Source of the DNA: Damh-18 sp964390945
GTDB taxonomy: Bacteria; Patescibacteriota; Minisyncoccia; Phycocordibacterales; UBA918
NCBI GenBank assembly: GCA_964390945.1
Contig: CAYMIV010000008.1
Span: forward strand, 1-39,536
Reading direction: 5' to 3'
DNA: 39,536 nt
Positions 23,301 through 28,859 of this stretch are shown piece after piece. Position 1 is the first letter of the stretch; every line of letters starts with the position of its first letter. The notes under the pieces were generated by a model that was not told where the DNA came from, made no database searches, and saw only the letters and a program-made list of their open reading frames with translations. The position numbers were made by a program, and so were the translations under genes.

Positions 23301-23728
23301 TGAGTTTTAGTTGGGTGGAAGCGACTGCAACACCGGTCTATTCAATATCCATTACAAGCGACGGGGTTATTCAGTACGGATACCTCAATCTCAACACGTC
23401 GTCTTCAACCGTGGGCGGAGATACGCAAACAGTCCAAAACACGAGTATGGTGTCAGAAAAAATAAATGTTCGTTCAGGAAATGCTCTCGGGGGTGTGAGT
23501 TGGCTCCTCGGGGGGTCGACTGCCAGCAATCAGTATACTCACGAATTTTCAACTACGACCGGCGCTTCGTGGAGTGCCATGCCAGATAGTTCGACGTATG
23601 TGCTTGCGGACCCCATTGTTCTCTCAAGCGAGACTGTTGATTTTGACTTTCGTATAACCGCGCCCCTCGGAACAACCGATTTTACAGAAAAATCAATTAC
23701 CATCACCATTCAGGCGGTGGCACCATAA
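17378..23728 (+). CDS. Giant duplicated beta-propeller surface protein
   Basis: A 2116-residue protein. A membrane or signal segment lies near residues 17-36 (RIVISCLFAVLVCAFFISS). Two copies of a 957-residue unit follow (about 60-1016 and 1025-1981), joined by a unique linker with DVDHPSSV. Each unit has beta-sandwich-like domains, then seven repeats of the form YVAGYD-(8-12)-WRIEKR (about 440-830 in copy 1). Seven repeats suggest a seven-bladed propeller of the delta-60 or SBBP kind. A further domain contains VAGIYWAGH. The unique C-terminal 135 residues are homologous to the small protein at 23803. A role in adhesion to host cells or in the surface layer is inference. Confidence 0.88.
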   Translation: MRIVPRFVRMPTGRRARIVISCLFAVLVCAFFISSHSIRDFLGRFSPLDFPKTHEVLAHYQFTPTHGTIVVGASTTISSVVAPAAEGANVGSWKGTTADDNYHWVVAGENPGGVDVNLTVGGVQLNGANKLIIQTEFDLDATVLSTEVQICDFVSSSNVDYAADDVCTGGGWRTLNTRNASQVPLALTHTSGTAFQWHIYNGYWSTGTTGGTAVNTPLSNFINGSNQIKVRYFSTTNTTTEIAIDYLRIYAIVDPVYHAGGFTQVSGNTPIGHYGNTFGVGNSASAQLAVITGDATYLDVAGTAATTSDFYFTFKNVKTYVGMNTILVNAETLCTGATSSPQYRFKIRNVTTDAWEDISQTLDCSTTGDFNNFALNNIVIDDYINGSDEIWVGIYALSTSTTYIRTDSIYLILGTTNTDANSCEISFGGNTAGRIATNPSVPGSDRIQAMTTDGTYLYVAGYDSFGIDNEWRIEKRTLSDGALVGGFGTSGATTTDPSTGIDQIFAIATTSGAFFVAGYDLAVGAGQWRIEKRDSTDGTLITAFDSDGILTANLAADVDQITAIAVDASSLYVTGYEDDDTGVWRTHKYDITSGALVTAFDGDGIATSTLAAAGDERPQAIKVDSDYLYVAGYDNIQGNAEWRIEKRNKTTGALCASGVECTAGAFGVGGVATTNPSANSDRAYALAIDDTYMYVAGHDGVLSATDGQWRIEKRNLSDGALVGAFGASGVIQDNPTTADIDWVTNIIIHDTYLYLSGFIDDDAGVWRIEKRDKTTGATTTEFSSNGVALSEDGGDDRPNALVLADGYLYAGGYGTAPGDNQWLIEKWSTSTGLRVNDDFGANDCTDTRDIDITGDNRNAWVIQTQDESATFGSTYYPYDNDFDAVLEEAGSANIDFSVSVPENAAVAGIYWAGHAMSGPAGTVRLALKDYSGLTSITGGRTIVGSAITTAMLYNDPLTTTGIGSGGLAGYMTNPEDYVDTVNNRINLALITNVAGASTTNSVNTWDFAMVSFSWVEDVDHPSSVYQFTPTHGTIVVGASTTISSVVAPAAEGANVGSWKGTTADDNYHWVVAGENPGGVDVNLTVGGVQLNGANKLIIQTEFDLDATVLSTEVQICDFVSSSNVDYAADDVCTGGGWRTLNTRNASQVPLALTHTSGTAFQWHIYNGYWSTGTTGGTAVNTPLSNFINGSNQIKVRYFSTTNTTTEIAIDYLRIYAIVDPVYHAGGFTQVSGNTPIGHYGNTFGVGNSASAQLAVITGDATYLDVAGTAATTSDFYFTFKNVKTYVGMNTILVNAETLCTGATSSPQYRFKIRNVTTDAWEDISQTLDCSTTGDFNNFALNNIVIDDYINGSDEIWVGIYALSTSTTYIRTDSIYLILGTTNTDANSCEISFGGNTAGRIATNPSVPGSDRIQAMTTDGTYLYVAGYDSFGIDNEWRIEKRTLSDGALVGGFGTSGATTTDPSTGIDQIFAIATTSGAFFVAGYDLAVGAGQWRIEKRDSTDGTLITAFDSDGILTANLAADVDQITAIAVDASSLYVTGYEDDDTGVWRTHKYDITSGALVTAFDGDGIATSTLAAAGDERPQAIKVDSDYLYVAGYDNIQGNAEWRIEKRNKTTGALCASGVECTAGAFGVGGVATTNPSANSDRAYALAIDDTYMYVAGHDGVLSATDGQWRIEKRNLSDGALVGAFGASGVIQDNPTTADIDWVTNIIIHDTYLYLSGFIDDDAGVWRIEKRDKTTGATTTEFSSNGVALSEDGGDDRPNALVLADGYLYAGGYGTAPGDNQWLIEKWSTSTGLRVNDDFGANDCTDTRDIDITGDNRNAWVIQTQDESATFGSTYYPYDNDFDAVLEEAGSANIDFSVSVPENAAVAGIYWAGHAMSGPAGTVRLALKDYSGLTSITGGRTIVGSAITTAMLYNDPLTTTGIGSGGLAGYMTNPEDYVDTVNNRINLALITNVAGASTTNSVNTWDFAMVSFSWVEATATPVYSISITSDGVIQYGYLNLNTSSSTVGGDTQTVQNTSMVSEKINVRSGNALGGVSWLLGGSTASNQYTHEFSTTTGASWSAMPDSSTYVLADPIVLSSETVDFDFRITAPLGTTDFTEKSITITIQAVAP
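17555..20426 (+). repeat. 2872-bp tandem duplication, unit 1
   Basis: This matches 20450-23321 with an offset of 2895 bp (965 codons). I saw no substitutions in the stretches compared, and translations in several frames are identical. The frame is kept. Unique DNA of 23 bp separates the units. Confidence 0.95.
20450..23321 (+). repeat. 2872-bp tandem duplication, unit 2
   Basis: Second unit of the duplication. After 23321 the sequence diverges into the unique C-terminal domain of the giant protein. Confidence 0.95.
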
Positions 23729-23777
23729 GCGCTCAAGCGTCCTGTTGATAATTTTATGCAAAAGCAACCATTTATGA

Positions 23778-23786
23778 TGATACAAT
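23778..23786 (+). promoter_or_regulatory. Extended -10 promoter
   Basis: TGA-TACAAT lies 16 nt before the ATG at 23803, giving the small surface protein its own promoter with a short leader. Confidence 0.55.
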
Positions 23787-23802
23787 TTGATAAATACAAC
23801 AT

Positions 23803-24345
23803 ATGTTTTATTCAACTAAAAAGGTGGGGACGAGCATTCTCGTCCGGACGCTCTACGGCGCTTCGGCGGCGCTCCTCTCAATTGGTCTTGCTTTTTATTC
23901 GATTACAGTGCTTGCACAAAGCACCGACACCGTTACCGCAACGGTAAGTGCGACAAATCTCGCCGTATCGGTAACTGACGGTTCAATTGCGTTCGGGTCT
24001 GTTGCGCTCAACACCGCAACGAGCACTCATGGAACAGGCCAATCACAAACTGTAACAAACGACGGCTCAAACGCGACACTTAACGTAAAATCGAGCAACG
24101 CCACAAACGGCACAGCGTGGACTCTTGGAGTAGCCGCAGGATCTGATATCTTCACACTTGCCGTGTCGACGACCACGGGCGCTTCATACTCTCTTCTCCA
24201 GGCAACTGACGTATATTTGACTGCGTCTTCAACTTTTGCTTCACTTACATCAGGGCCGCTCGACTTCAGATTCACCACGCCAACCGTTTCGACTGACTTC
24301 GTACAAAAATCCCTTACCATCACCGTTCAGGTCACTACGCCATAA
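23803..24345 (+). CDS. Small secreted beta-rich surface protein
   Basis: A 180-residue protein. A signal peptide spans about residues 8-38 (TSILVRTLYGASAALLSIGLAF to VLAQS). The mature part starts TDTVTATVSATNLAVSVTDGSIAFGSVALNT and ends DFVQKSLTITVQVTTP. The pattern of NGTAWTLG, TTTGASYSLL and LDFRFTTPTVSTDF closely parallels the C-terminal domain of the giant protein (VSWLLGG, TTTGASWSAM, VDFDFRITAPLGTTDF), so the two share a fold. It may be a major surface or pilin-like subunit. The repeated T-x-T-x-T strands suggest an immunoglobulin-like or WxL-like sandwich. Confidence 0.7.
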   Translation: MFYSTKKVGTSILVRTLYGASAALLSIGLAFYSITVLAQSTDTVTATVSATNLAVSVTDGSIAFGSVALNTATSTHGTGQSQTVTNDGSNATLNVKSSNATNGTAWTLGVAAGSDIFTLAVSTTTGASYSLLQATDVYLTASSTFASLTSGPLDFRFTTPTVSTDFVQKSLTITVQVTTP

Positions 24346-24378
24346 GTACGCCACGATTGTTCGGTGGACCGAAACTAC

Positions 24379-25008
24379 ATGAATTCCACTTACACTGCAC
24401 TTAAACTTCTTCCCACAGGCTTCTTTATTCTATTCTGCCTCTTGCTATCTGGCGGTAGTCTGCACGCGAAGGTTGGTGTTGGAATGGGTGCGGGCGAGAT
24501 TCGCGTCACCCAAGACATTCGACCTGGTGGAATCTATACGCTCCCAAGTCTTCGTATTTTCAACACCGGCGATGAAACGACAACGTACGGAATGAATGTT
24601 GCATACCACCAAGACAACCCGCAGATACGACCTCAAAAATCTTGGTTTTCATTCTCTCCGCAAACGTTCACGATAGAGCCGGGAGGCAGCGAAGAGGTAT
24701 TCATTTCCATGACTGTTCCGGTTAAGGCGGAGCCCGGCGAGTATTTCGCTTTTCTCGAAAGCGGACCCGTTCAATCGAATGAAGCGGGAACGTCGGTTGG
24801 TGTTGCGGTTGCGACGAAATTATACTTCACGGTTGTTCCGGCAAATATTTGGCAAGCATTCATGTATCGAGCGTCTGCTTTTATGAACGGTCATGCGCCA
24901 GGATCGTGGATTGCTCTCGGGGTATTCGGATTCATTGTTCTCGCGCTCATTTTCAAACGTTTTTTCTCATTCAACATATCACTTAAGAAAAAAGTGGAAG
25001 GAGAATAG
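24379..25008 (+). CDS. Membrane-anchored Ig-like surface protein
   Basis: A 209-residue protein. The signal peptide is LPTGFFILFCLLLSGGSLHA. The mature domain (VGVGMGAGEIRVTQDIRPGGIYTLPSLRIFNTGDE to PVKAEPGEYFAFLESGPV) looks like the Ig-like domain of DUF916/WxL-associated or PapD-like proteins. A C-terminal membrane helix (WIALGVFGFIVLALIFKRFF) ends in a basic tail. The ATG at 24379 is preferred over the GTG at 24364, because it begins just before the signal peptide. It may chaperone or anchor the small beta-rich protein encoded just upstream. Confidence 0.7.
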   Translation: MNSTYTALKLLPTGFFILFCLLLSGGSLHAKVGVGMGAGEIRVTQDIRPGGIYTLPSLRIFNTGDETTTYGMNVAYHQDNPQIRPQKSWFSFSPQTFTIEPGGSEEVFISMTVPVKAEPGEYFAFLESGPVQSNEAGTSVGVAVATKLYFTVVPANIWQAFMYRASAFMNGHAPGSWIALGVFGFIVLALIFKRFFSFNISLKKKVEGE

Positions 25009-25012
25009 TCAT

Positions 25013-25993
25013 ATGCGTGCCGTGATGTACGGTTTGGTCTGTGTATCACTTGCACTCTTTTGTGTCGCACATTTTCTTGATGTAAAAACACAGAAACTTC
25101 TCGCAGCAGATATAGTCGCAACAATTCAGACGGGGCTTTTTGTGCCGCTCTCCCCGATAAATCTTGCGGTCACTGTTGGAGACATGGGTGTATCACTCTC
25201 ATGGTCTCCGCCGCTTTCTGATGGCGGAGTCGCGATAACTGATTATGTGGTTGAGTATAAACTCACCGTGGACGGAGTGTGGGCTACCTATCCCGATGGA
25301 GTTTCAGATAATGCATCCGCTGTGCTATCCGGACTCTCAAACGATATGTCGTACGATTTTAGGGTGTATGCGGTCAATCCAATTGGGCAAGGACCATCGT
25401 CTGCGAGAATATCGGCAACCCCCGGTTCTCCAGCGCAGGTTCTCATCCTCGGCTTTTCCGACCTAACCGTACCGAGTATCGTTGCGTCAACGCGAATTAC
25501 CAATGAGGGGTCGGGATCATATGAATATCAATACACGTGGTGCGTCACCACTTCAGATAGCAATCTCTGTGGTGGCGGTGACGATGTTGCATACGATGTC
25601 GGGGCGATACTCATATTGTCATCGGAATCGTGGGATTCATCACTTACCGCGACTGTCCCAAATGCAGGAACATACTGGTTTCATCTTGAAGTTCAATTCG
25701 GTTCGGATACCTCATATGCGAGCCAATCGTTTGTTGCGGTCAGTCAAAGCGCGGGTGGCGGCGGAAGCAGTAGCGGATCAAAATCGCGCGCGCGCTGCGT
25801 CGGTGCAGATATGAATAAAGACCGCATAGTCAATATGATTGACTTTTCTATCCTGCTTTCATTCTTCAATTTTCTGCCACCATTCAAAAACCCCTGCGTG
25901 GACATCAACCATGATGACAAGGTCAGCGTGGTGGATTTTTCAATCATGCTCACACAGTGGGGAAAAAAGCCAACCCCGTTTAGTCTCCAATAG
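25013..25993 (+). CDS. Fibronectin III / dockerin-like surface protein
   Basis: A 326-residue protein. The signal peptide spans residues 1-32. A fibronectin type III domain follows (SPINLAVTVGDMGVSLSWSPPLSDGGVAITDYVVEYKL to YDFRVYAVNPIGQGPSS). A beta domain and a Gly/Ser linker come next. The C terminus is a dockerin-like pair of calcium-binding loops, DMNKDRIVNMIDF and DINHDDKVSVVDF, each with the D-x-N-x-D spacing. GGAAGGAGA before ATG supports this start over the longer frame. The dockerin could bind the cohesin-like protein encoded next. Confidence 0.85.
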   Translation: MRAVMYGLVCVSLALFCVAHFLDVKTQKLLAADIVATIQTGLFVPLSPINLAVTVGDMGVSLSWSPPLSDGGVAITDYVVEYKLTVDGVWATYPDGVSDNASAVLSGLSNDMSYDFRVYAVNPIGQGPSSARISATPGSPAQVLILGFSDLTVPSIVASTRITNEGSGSYEYQYTWCVTTSDSNLCGGGDDVAYDVGAILILSSESWDSSLTATVPNAGTYWFHLEVQFGSDTSYASQSFVAVSQSAGGGGSSSGSKSRARCVGADMNKDRIVNMIDFSILLSFFNFLPPFKNPCVDINHDDKVSVVDFSIMLTQWGKKPTPFSLQ

Positions 25994-25998
25994 ATTTT

Positions 25999-26868
25999 AT
26001 GAAGTACTATATTTTTGCACTCACCATATTCGGCGCTATGCTCACTCCGGCATTTTTAGTTCGTGCCGCTAACATCGCATTTACCGCACTCTCGCAGAAC
26101 AATCCTCAAGATGAAGTACAAGAACTCGAGGTGAGACTTATTCCTGATGAAGGTGAGTCGGTGAACGCGCTCGAGGGGGCTATCAGTCTTTTTGCAGAAA
26201 AACAAGAAGCGCTTGTCGTAGAAATTGAATATGGCGATTCCGGATTTTCATTGTGGCCGCGGGTTCCCGAATATAATCGCGAAGAGCACACAATTCGTTT
26301 TACCGGCGGAACGATATCGGGAACCCAAAACGGTATTCGGGTCTTTCGAATACGCCTTTCCTCTCCCGTCTCCCAATCAATCACGGTCTCCTGGGTCGGA
26401 GGGGAGGCATACGCAGACGATGGTCTGGGAACCTCCATAGGAATTTCATCTCGTTCGCTCTCGCTTAACATAGAGAATCGAGACGTGTTCCGTGCACTGC
26501 CGCAGTATGACGACAGAGAGCCGCCGCACATAGAATTCGCAACGATATCGCGCGACGAGGAAACGTTTGACGGAAAATACTTCCTTACCGTATACGCGAC
26601 CGACAATAGTTCCGGAGTTTCCGGATATTCAGTGAAAGAGGGCGAAACAATCACCGAAGTACAAAACGGGCCATATGTACTCCGTGACCAGACGCTCAAT
26701 GAACCGCTCTTTGTCACAGTGCGGGATGGGACGGGAAATAGCGTCTCCATACGTGTTTCAGCCCCACACAGTATCGGTGTACGCATTTTGTTCGGAATGA
26801 CACTAGTCACCATCATTGCGGTGGTGTGGTACTTTGTTCAGCGTCGCATTAGGCGCACAAACCGTTGA
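25999..26868 (+). CDS. Membrane-anchored cohesin-like protein
   Basis: A 289-residue protein. The signal peptide spans residues 1-23. Residues about 40-155 follow the cohesin plan: SVNALEGAISLF, VEIEYGDSGFSLWPRVPEY, IRFTGGTISGTQNG, VFRIRL, then SVSWVGGEAYADDGLGTSI. A second beta domain (IEFATISRDEETFDGKYFLTVYATDNSSGVSGY) and a C-terminal membrane helix (ILFGMTLVTIIAVVWYFV) with a basic tail follow. It starts 5 nt after the dockerin gene, so they are one operon. Pairing of the two at the cell surface is inference. Confidence 0.72.
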   Translation: MKYYIFALTIFGAMLTPAFLVRAANIAFTALSQNNPQDEVQELEVRLIPDEGESVNALEGAISLFAEKQEALVVEIEYGDSGFSLWPRVPEYNREEHTIRFTGGTISGTQNGIRVFRIRLSSPVSQSITVSWVGGEAYADDGLGTSIGISSRSLSLNIENRDVFRALPQYDDREPPHIEFATISRDEETFDGKYFLTVYATDNSSGVSGYSVKEGETITEVQNGPYVLRDQTLNEPLFVTVRDGTGNSVSIRVSAPHSIGVRILFGMTLVTIIAVVWYFVQRRIRRTNR

Positions 26869-26894
26869 TTCAAATATTGGAAAGAGTGTCGATT

Positions 26895-26903
26895 TGATAC
26901 ACT
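26895..26903 (+). promoter_or_regulatory. Extended -10 promoter of the 26910 gene
   Basis: TGA-TACACT is followed by 6 nt and ATG at 26910, the leaderless pattern. Confidence 0.6.
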
Positions 26904-26909
26904 ATAGAC

Positions 26910-27158
26910 ATGACTCAAAAAATCGCCGCAGGCGTCGTCCATACCGTACCAGCGGATTTACGAAAGGCGCTCGTTTCATCAAAGACATTGCGTGATTCAT
27001 GGAACAACCTCACGTTGCTTGGACGCAACGAATGGATTTGCTGGGTGACTTCGGTGAAAAAACAGGAAACGAGGAAAAATCACATTGAACGCCTCTGTGT
27101 GGATATTACGAAAGGAAAACGGCGCCCTTGTTGCTGGCCCGGCTGTCCGCATCGTTAA
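26910..27158 (+). CDS. YdeI/OmpD-associated family protein (OmdA)
   Basis: An 82-residue protein. HTVPADLRKALVSSKTLRDSWNNLTLLGRNEWICWVTSVKKQETRKNHIERL matches the YdeI/OmdA C-terminal helical domain. The ending KGKRRPCCWPGCPHR is a conserved Cys-rich tail of short members of that family. No catalytic function is known. It is a single gene with its own promoter. Confidence 0.75.
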   Translation: MTQKIAAGVVHTVPADLRKALVSSKTLRDSWNNLTLLGRNEWICWVTSVKKQETRKNHIERLCVDITKGKRRPCCWPGCPHR

Positions 27159-27168
27159 AATGTGGCGT

Positions 27169-27369
27169 TCACAATTTGGTTTTGTACAAAAACCGGTAGG
27201 TTATGAGCGGTGCCCAGGTAAGGAAATTCGCCAAACCAACGATGAACAACGTACCTCCCGCCTTAAACAATGCTTCCGGTGCACGTTCTTCAAGCCATAA
27301 TCCCACAATAAAGCAACTTGCACAGAAGACCATACAGGCCCAAAACAACCGAAGTGTTATCTTTTCCAT
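27169..27369 (-). CDS. Small two-helix membrane protein
   Basis: A 66-residue reading frame from ATG at 27369 (MEKITLRLFWACMVFCAS). Two membrane helices are visible, LFWACMVFCASCFIVGLWL and ALFKAGGTLFIVGLANFLTWAPL. The end is basic. A longer start at 27396 adds nine residues. No family is recognised. Confidence 0.5.
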   Translation of the reverse strand: MEKITLRLFWACMVFCASCFIVGLWLEERAPEALFKAGGTLFIVGLANFLTWAPLITYRFLYKTKL

Positions 27370-27432
27370 GTATGCTAAAACCATGCCCTCAAACAAAAAG
27401 TTCTTAATAGAGATTCACGCTCTACTCGTTGC

Positions 27433-27636
27433 ATGAGAACGCTTTTTTCTATTACCGGACTCCTTGTAGTAATCGGAATCGCGATATGGTGGATGATGCA
27501 GGGTTTTTCACGCGATGTCGGCCTCATTACACCGGAAGAATCGGCGAGCGGGAGCGTGCAAATTAAAACTCCAATTGATGATGCGAAGGAAGTACGCGAA
27601 CTCATCGAAACGCGCTCTCGGCAGTCGGTTGAGTAA
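27433..27636 (+). CDS. Small single-helix membrane protein
   Basis: A 67-residue protein with one membrane helix (residues 3-22, TLFSITGLLVVIGIAIWWMM) and a charged C-terminal tail (DDAKEVRELIETRSRQSVE). A TCTACT box lies 6 nt before ATG, the same spacing as in other leaderless genes. No family is recognised. Confidence 0.45.
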   Translation: MRTLFSITGLLVVIGIAIWWMMQGFSRDVGLITPEESASGSVQIKTPIDDAKEVRELIETRSRQSVE

Positions 27637-27666
27637 GTTGGCTCAATATTGCTATGCTCAAACGAT

Positions 27667-27786
27667 ACGCAAAAAATAACGCCGAATTTGTGGTTCAAGG
27701 GAAATGCAAAGGAAGTGTTTAATTTTTTCAAACTAGTCTTCGGCATACGGAGGATGGTGAATTGCGCCGATAATGCATGGTGCTGA
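27667..27786 (+). pseudogene. Decayed VOC/PhnB-like gene
   Basis: Reading from ACG at 27667 gives T-QKITPNLWFKGNAKEVFNF-FKLVFGI, which follows the start of the PhnB-like VOC family (QKITPNLWF-x-GNA-x-EA-x-NFY). The expected ATG appears to be mutated to ACG. After about 25 codons the similarity ends, and a stop comes at 27784. The remaining domain of about 120 residues is absent. A TATGCT box lies just upstream. The gene is dead. Confidence 0.65.
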
Positions 27787-27823
27787 AAGTGGGGGCAAAA
27801 ATTGCCCGGCGCACTTTTCGTAT
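27784..27823 (+). terminator. Hairpin terminator
   Basis: AAAGTG/CACTTT encloses GGGCAA/TTGCCC with loop AAA, and TTTT follows. It separates the pseudogene from the receiver-domain gene. Confidence 0.55.
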
Positions 27824-27865
27824 TCCCCCCATTGCACATATTTAGGCAGGGGGTAGCATAGAGGT

Positions 27866-28309
27866 ATGAAGAAACACAAAGTCCTCATTCTCATCGTTGA
27901 GGATAATAAGCACAACCAGCATCTCTATGCGGAGGCGTTTGAAAAGAATGGCTTTGATGTCGTTATCGTTTCTGATGCTGACGGTTTTTTTCCTGAAAAG
28001 GTGAGTGAAGTGAACCCCGATATCATCTCTATGGATCTTATGCTCGGCGCCGATGGGGTGGGTGAAGACCGTGATGGATTCGAGGCGATGCAGATGCTCA
28101 AGTCGGATTTGCGCACTGCGGACATTCCCATCATGGTACTCACCAATTTCTTTGAGGAGGGAAAAGTGAGGCGTGCGAAAGAACTTGGCGCAGTTGATTT
28201 TATAAATACTGCCGCTTTCTCCATTCATACTATTCCGGAACACTTCGTGCGCTACCTTGAGGACCCCAAAAACTACAAACCATCGCACCCCGTTTTCCGG
28301 GAATCATGA
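27866..28309 (+). CDS. Receiver-domain response regulator
   Basis: A 147-residue stand-alone CheY-like protein. The acidic pair is Glu12-Asp13 (ILIVEDNKHNQ), the phosphorylation site is Asp57 (IISMDLML), and the switch Thr is in VLTN (Thr93). The conserved Lys expected after GAVDF is replaced: the segment reads GAVDFINTAAF, so signalling may be altered. There is no output domain. No histidine kinase lies nearby. TAGCAT 6 nt before ATG suggests a leaderless start. dgkA follows after 3 nt. Confidence 0.85.
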   Translation: MKKHKVLILIVEDNKHNQHLYAEAFEKNGFDVVIVSDADGFFPEKVSEVNPDIISMDLMLGADGVGEDRDGFEAMQMLKSDLRTADIPIMVLTNFFEEGKVRRAKELGAVDFINTAAFSIHTIPEHFVRYLEDPKNYKPSHPVFRES

Positions 28310-28312
28310 ACG

Positions 28313-28693
28313 ATGAAAGAACGAATTGATACACCTGAAGAGTTTTCACTCGTGAAGCGCGGAAGGAGTTTTGTGCGCGCCGGCCGCGGGATTCTTCTTT
28401 TTCTTCGAACGACGCACAATGCGTGGATTGAGCTCGGAATCTTTTTGGTGGCGGTACTCCTCGGTCTCCACTTCAATGTATCGATGATTGAGTGGATGAT
28501 GATTGTATGCGTCGGCGGTTTTGTACTTTGTGCGGAAGCATTTAATACGGCAATCGAAATTGATATAAATCTCACTTCGCCCGAGGAACACCCCTATGCA
28601 CGCGACACAAAAGATGTCGCGGCGGGTGCGGTGCTCATTTCGGCAACAACCGCACTCATAGTTGGAGTCCTCATTTTTGGAAAGTATTTATAA
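28313..28693 (+). CDS. dgkA: Diacylglycerol/undecaprenol kinase
   Basis: A 126-residue membrane enzyme of the DgkA family. The active-site segment EAFNTAIEIDIN (Glu75, Asn78, Glu82) and HPYARDTKDVAAGAVL are characteristic. Three membrane helices are present. It phosphorylates diacylglycerol or undecaprenol with ATP, which recycles lipid carriers for wall synthesis. The gene lies 3 nt after the receiver-domain gene, so the two are an operon. Confidence 0.92.
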   Translation: MKERIDTPEEFSLVKRGRSFVRAGRGILLFLRTTHNAWIELGIFLVAVLLGLHFNVSMIEWMMIVCVGGFVLCAEAFNTAIEIDINLTSPEEHPYARDTKDVAAGAVLISATTALIVGVLIFGKYL

Positions 28694-28725
28694 CCCGTAT
28701 TCAACCGCGATACTGTATCCGCGAG

Positions 28726-28776
28726 CGGAAGTTCGGCGTCGGAGTACACCAATGGTGTCAGGGAAGACACTTCCAA
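28726..28776. other. Hairpin between dgkA and sufB
   Basis: GGAAGT/ACTTCC form outer arms, and CACC-AAT-GGTG forms an inner hairpin. No long T-run follows. It may end the dgkA transcript or be part of the suf control region. Confidence 0.4.
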
Positions 28777-28842
28777 ATATATGCTACTCGCACTTCTCTC
28801 TCGAGAGGTATCGTACCTTGGTATGAATGGAATTCCGTGCTC

Positions 28843-28851
28843 TGTTATACT
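28843..28851 (+). promoter_or_regulatory. Extended -10 promoter of the suf operon
   Basis: TGT-TATACT lies 8 nt before the sufB ATG at 28860. This decides that start and suggests a nearly leaderless suf mRNA. No IscR-type or Fur-type box is evident. Confidence 0.65.
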
Positions 28852-28859
28852 GGGATGCT

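Noticed and set aside
17555..23321. CRISPR array or simple tandem repeat
   Set aside because: There are only two units of 2.87 kb, both coding and in frame; no short repeat-spacer pattern occurs anywhere in the window.
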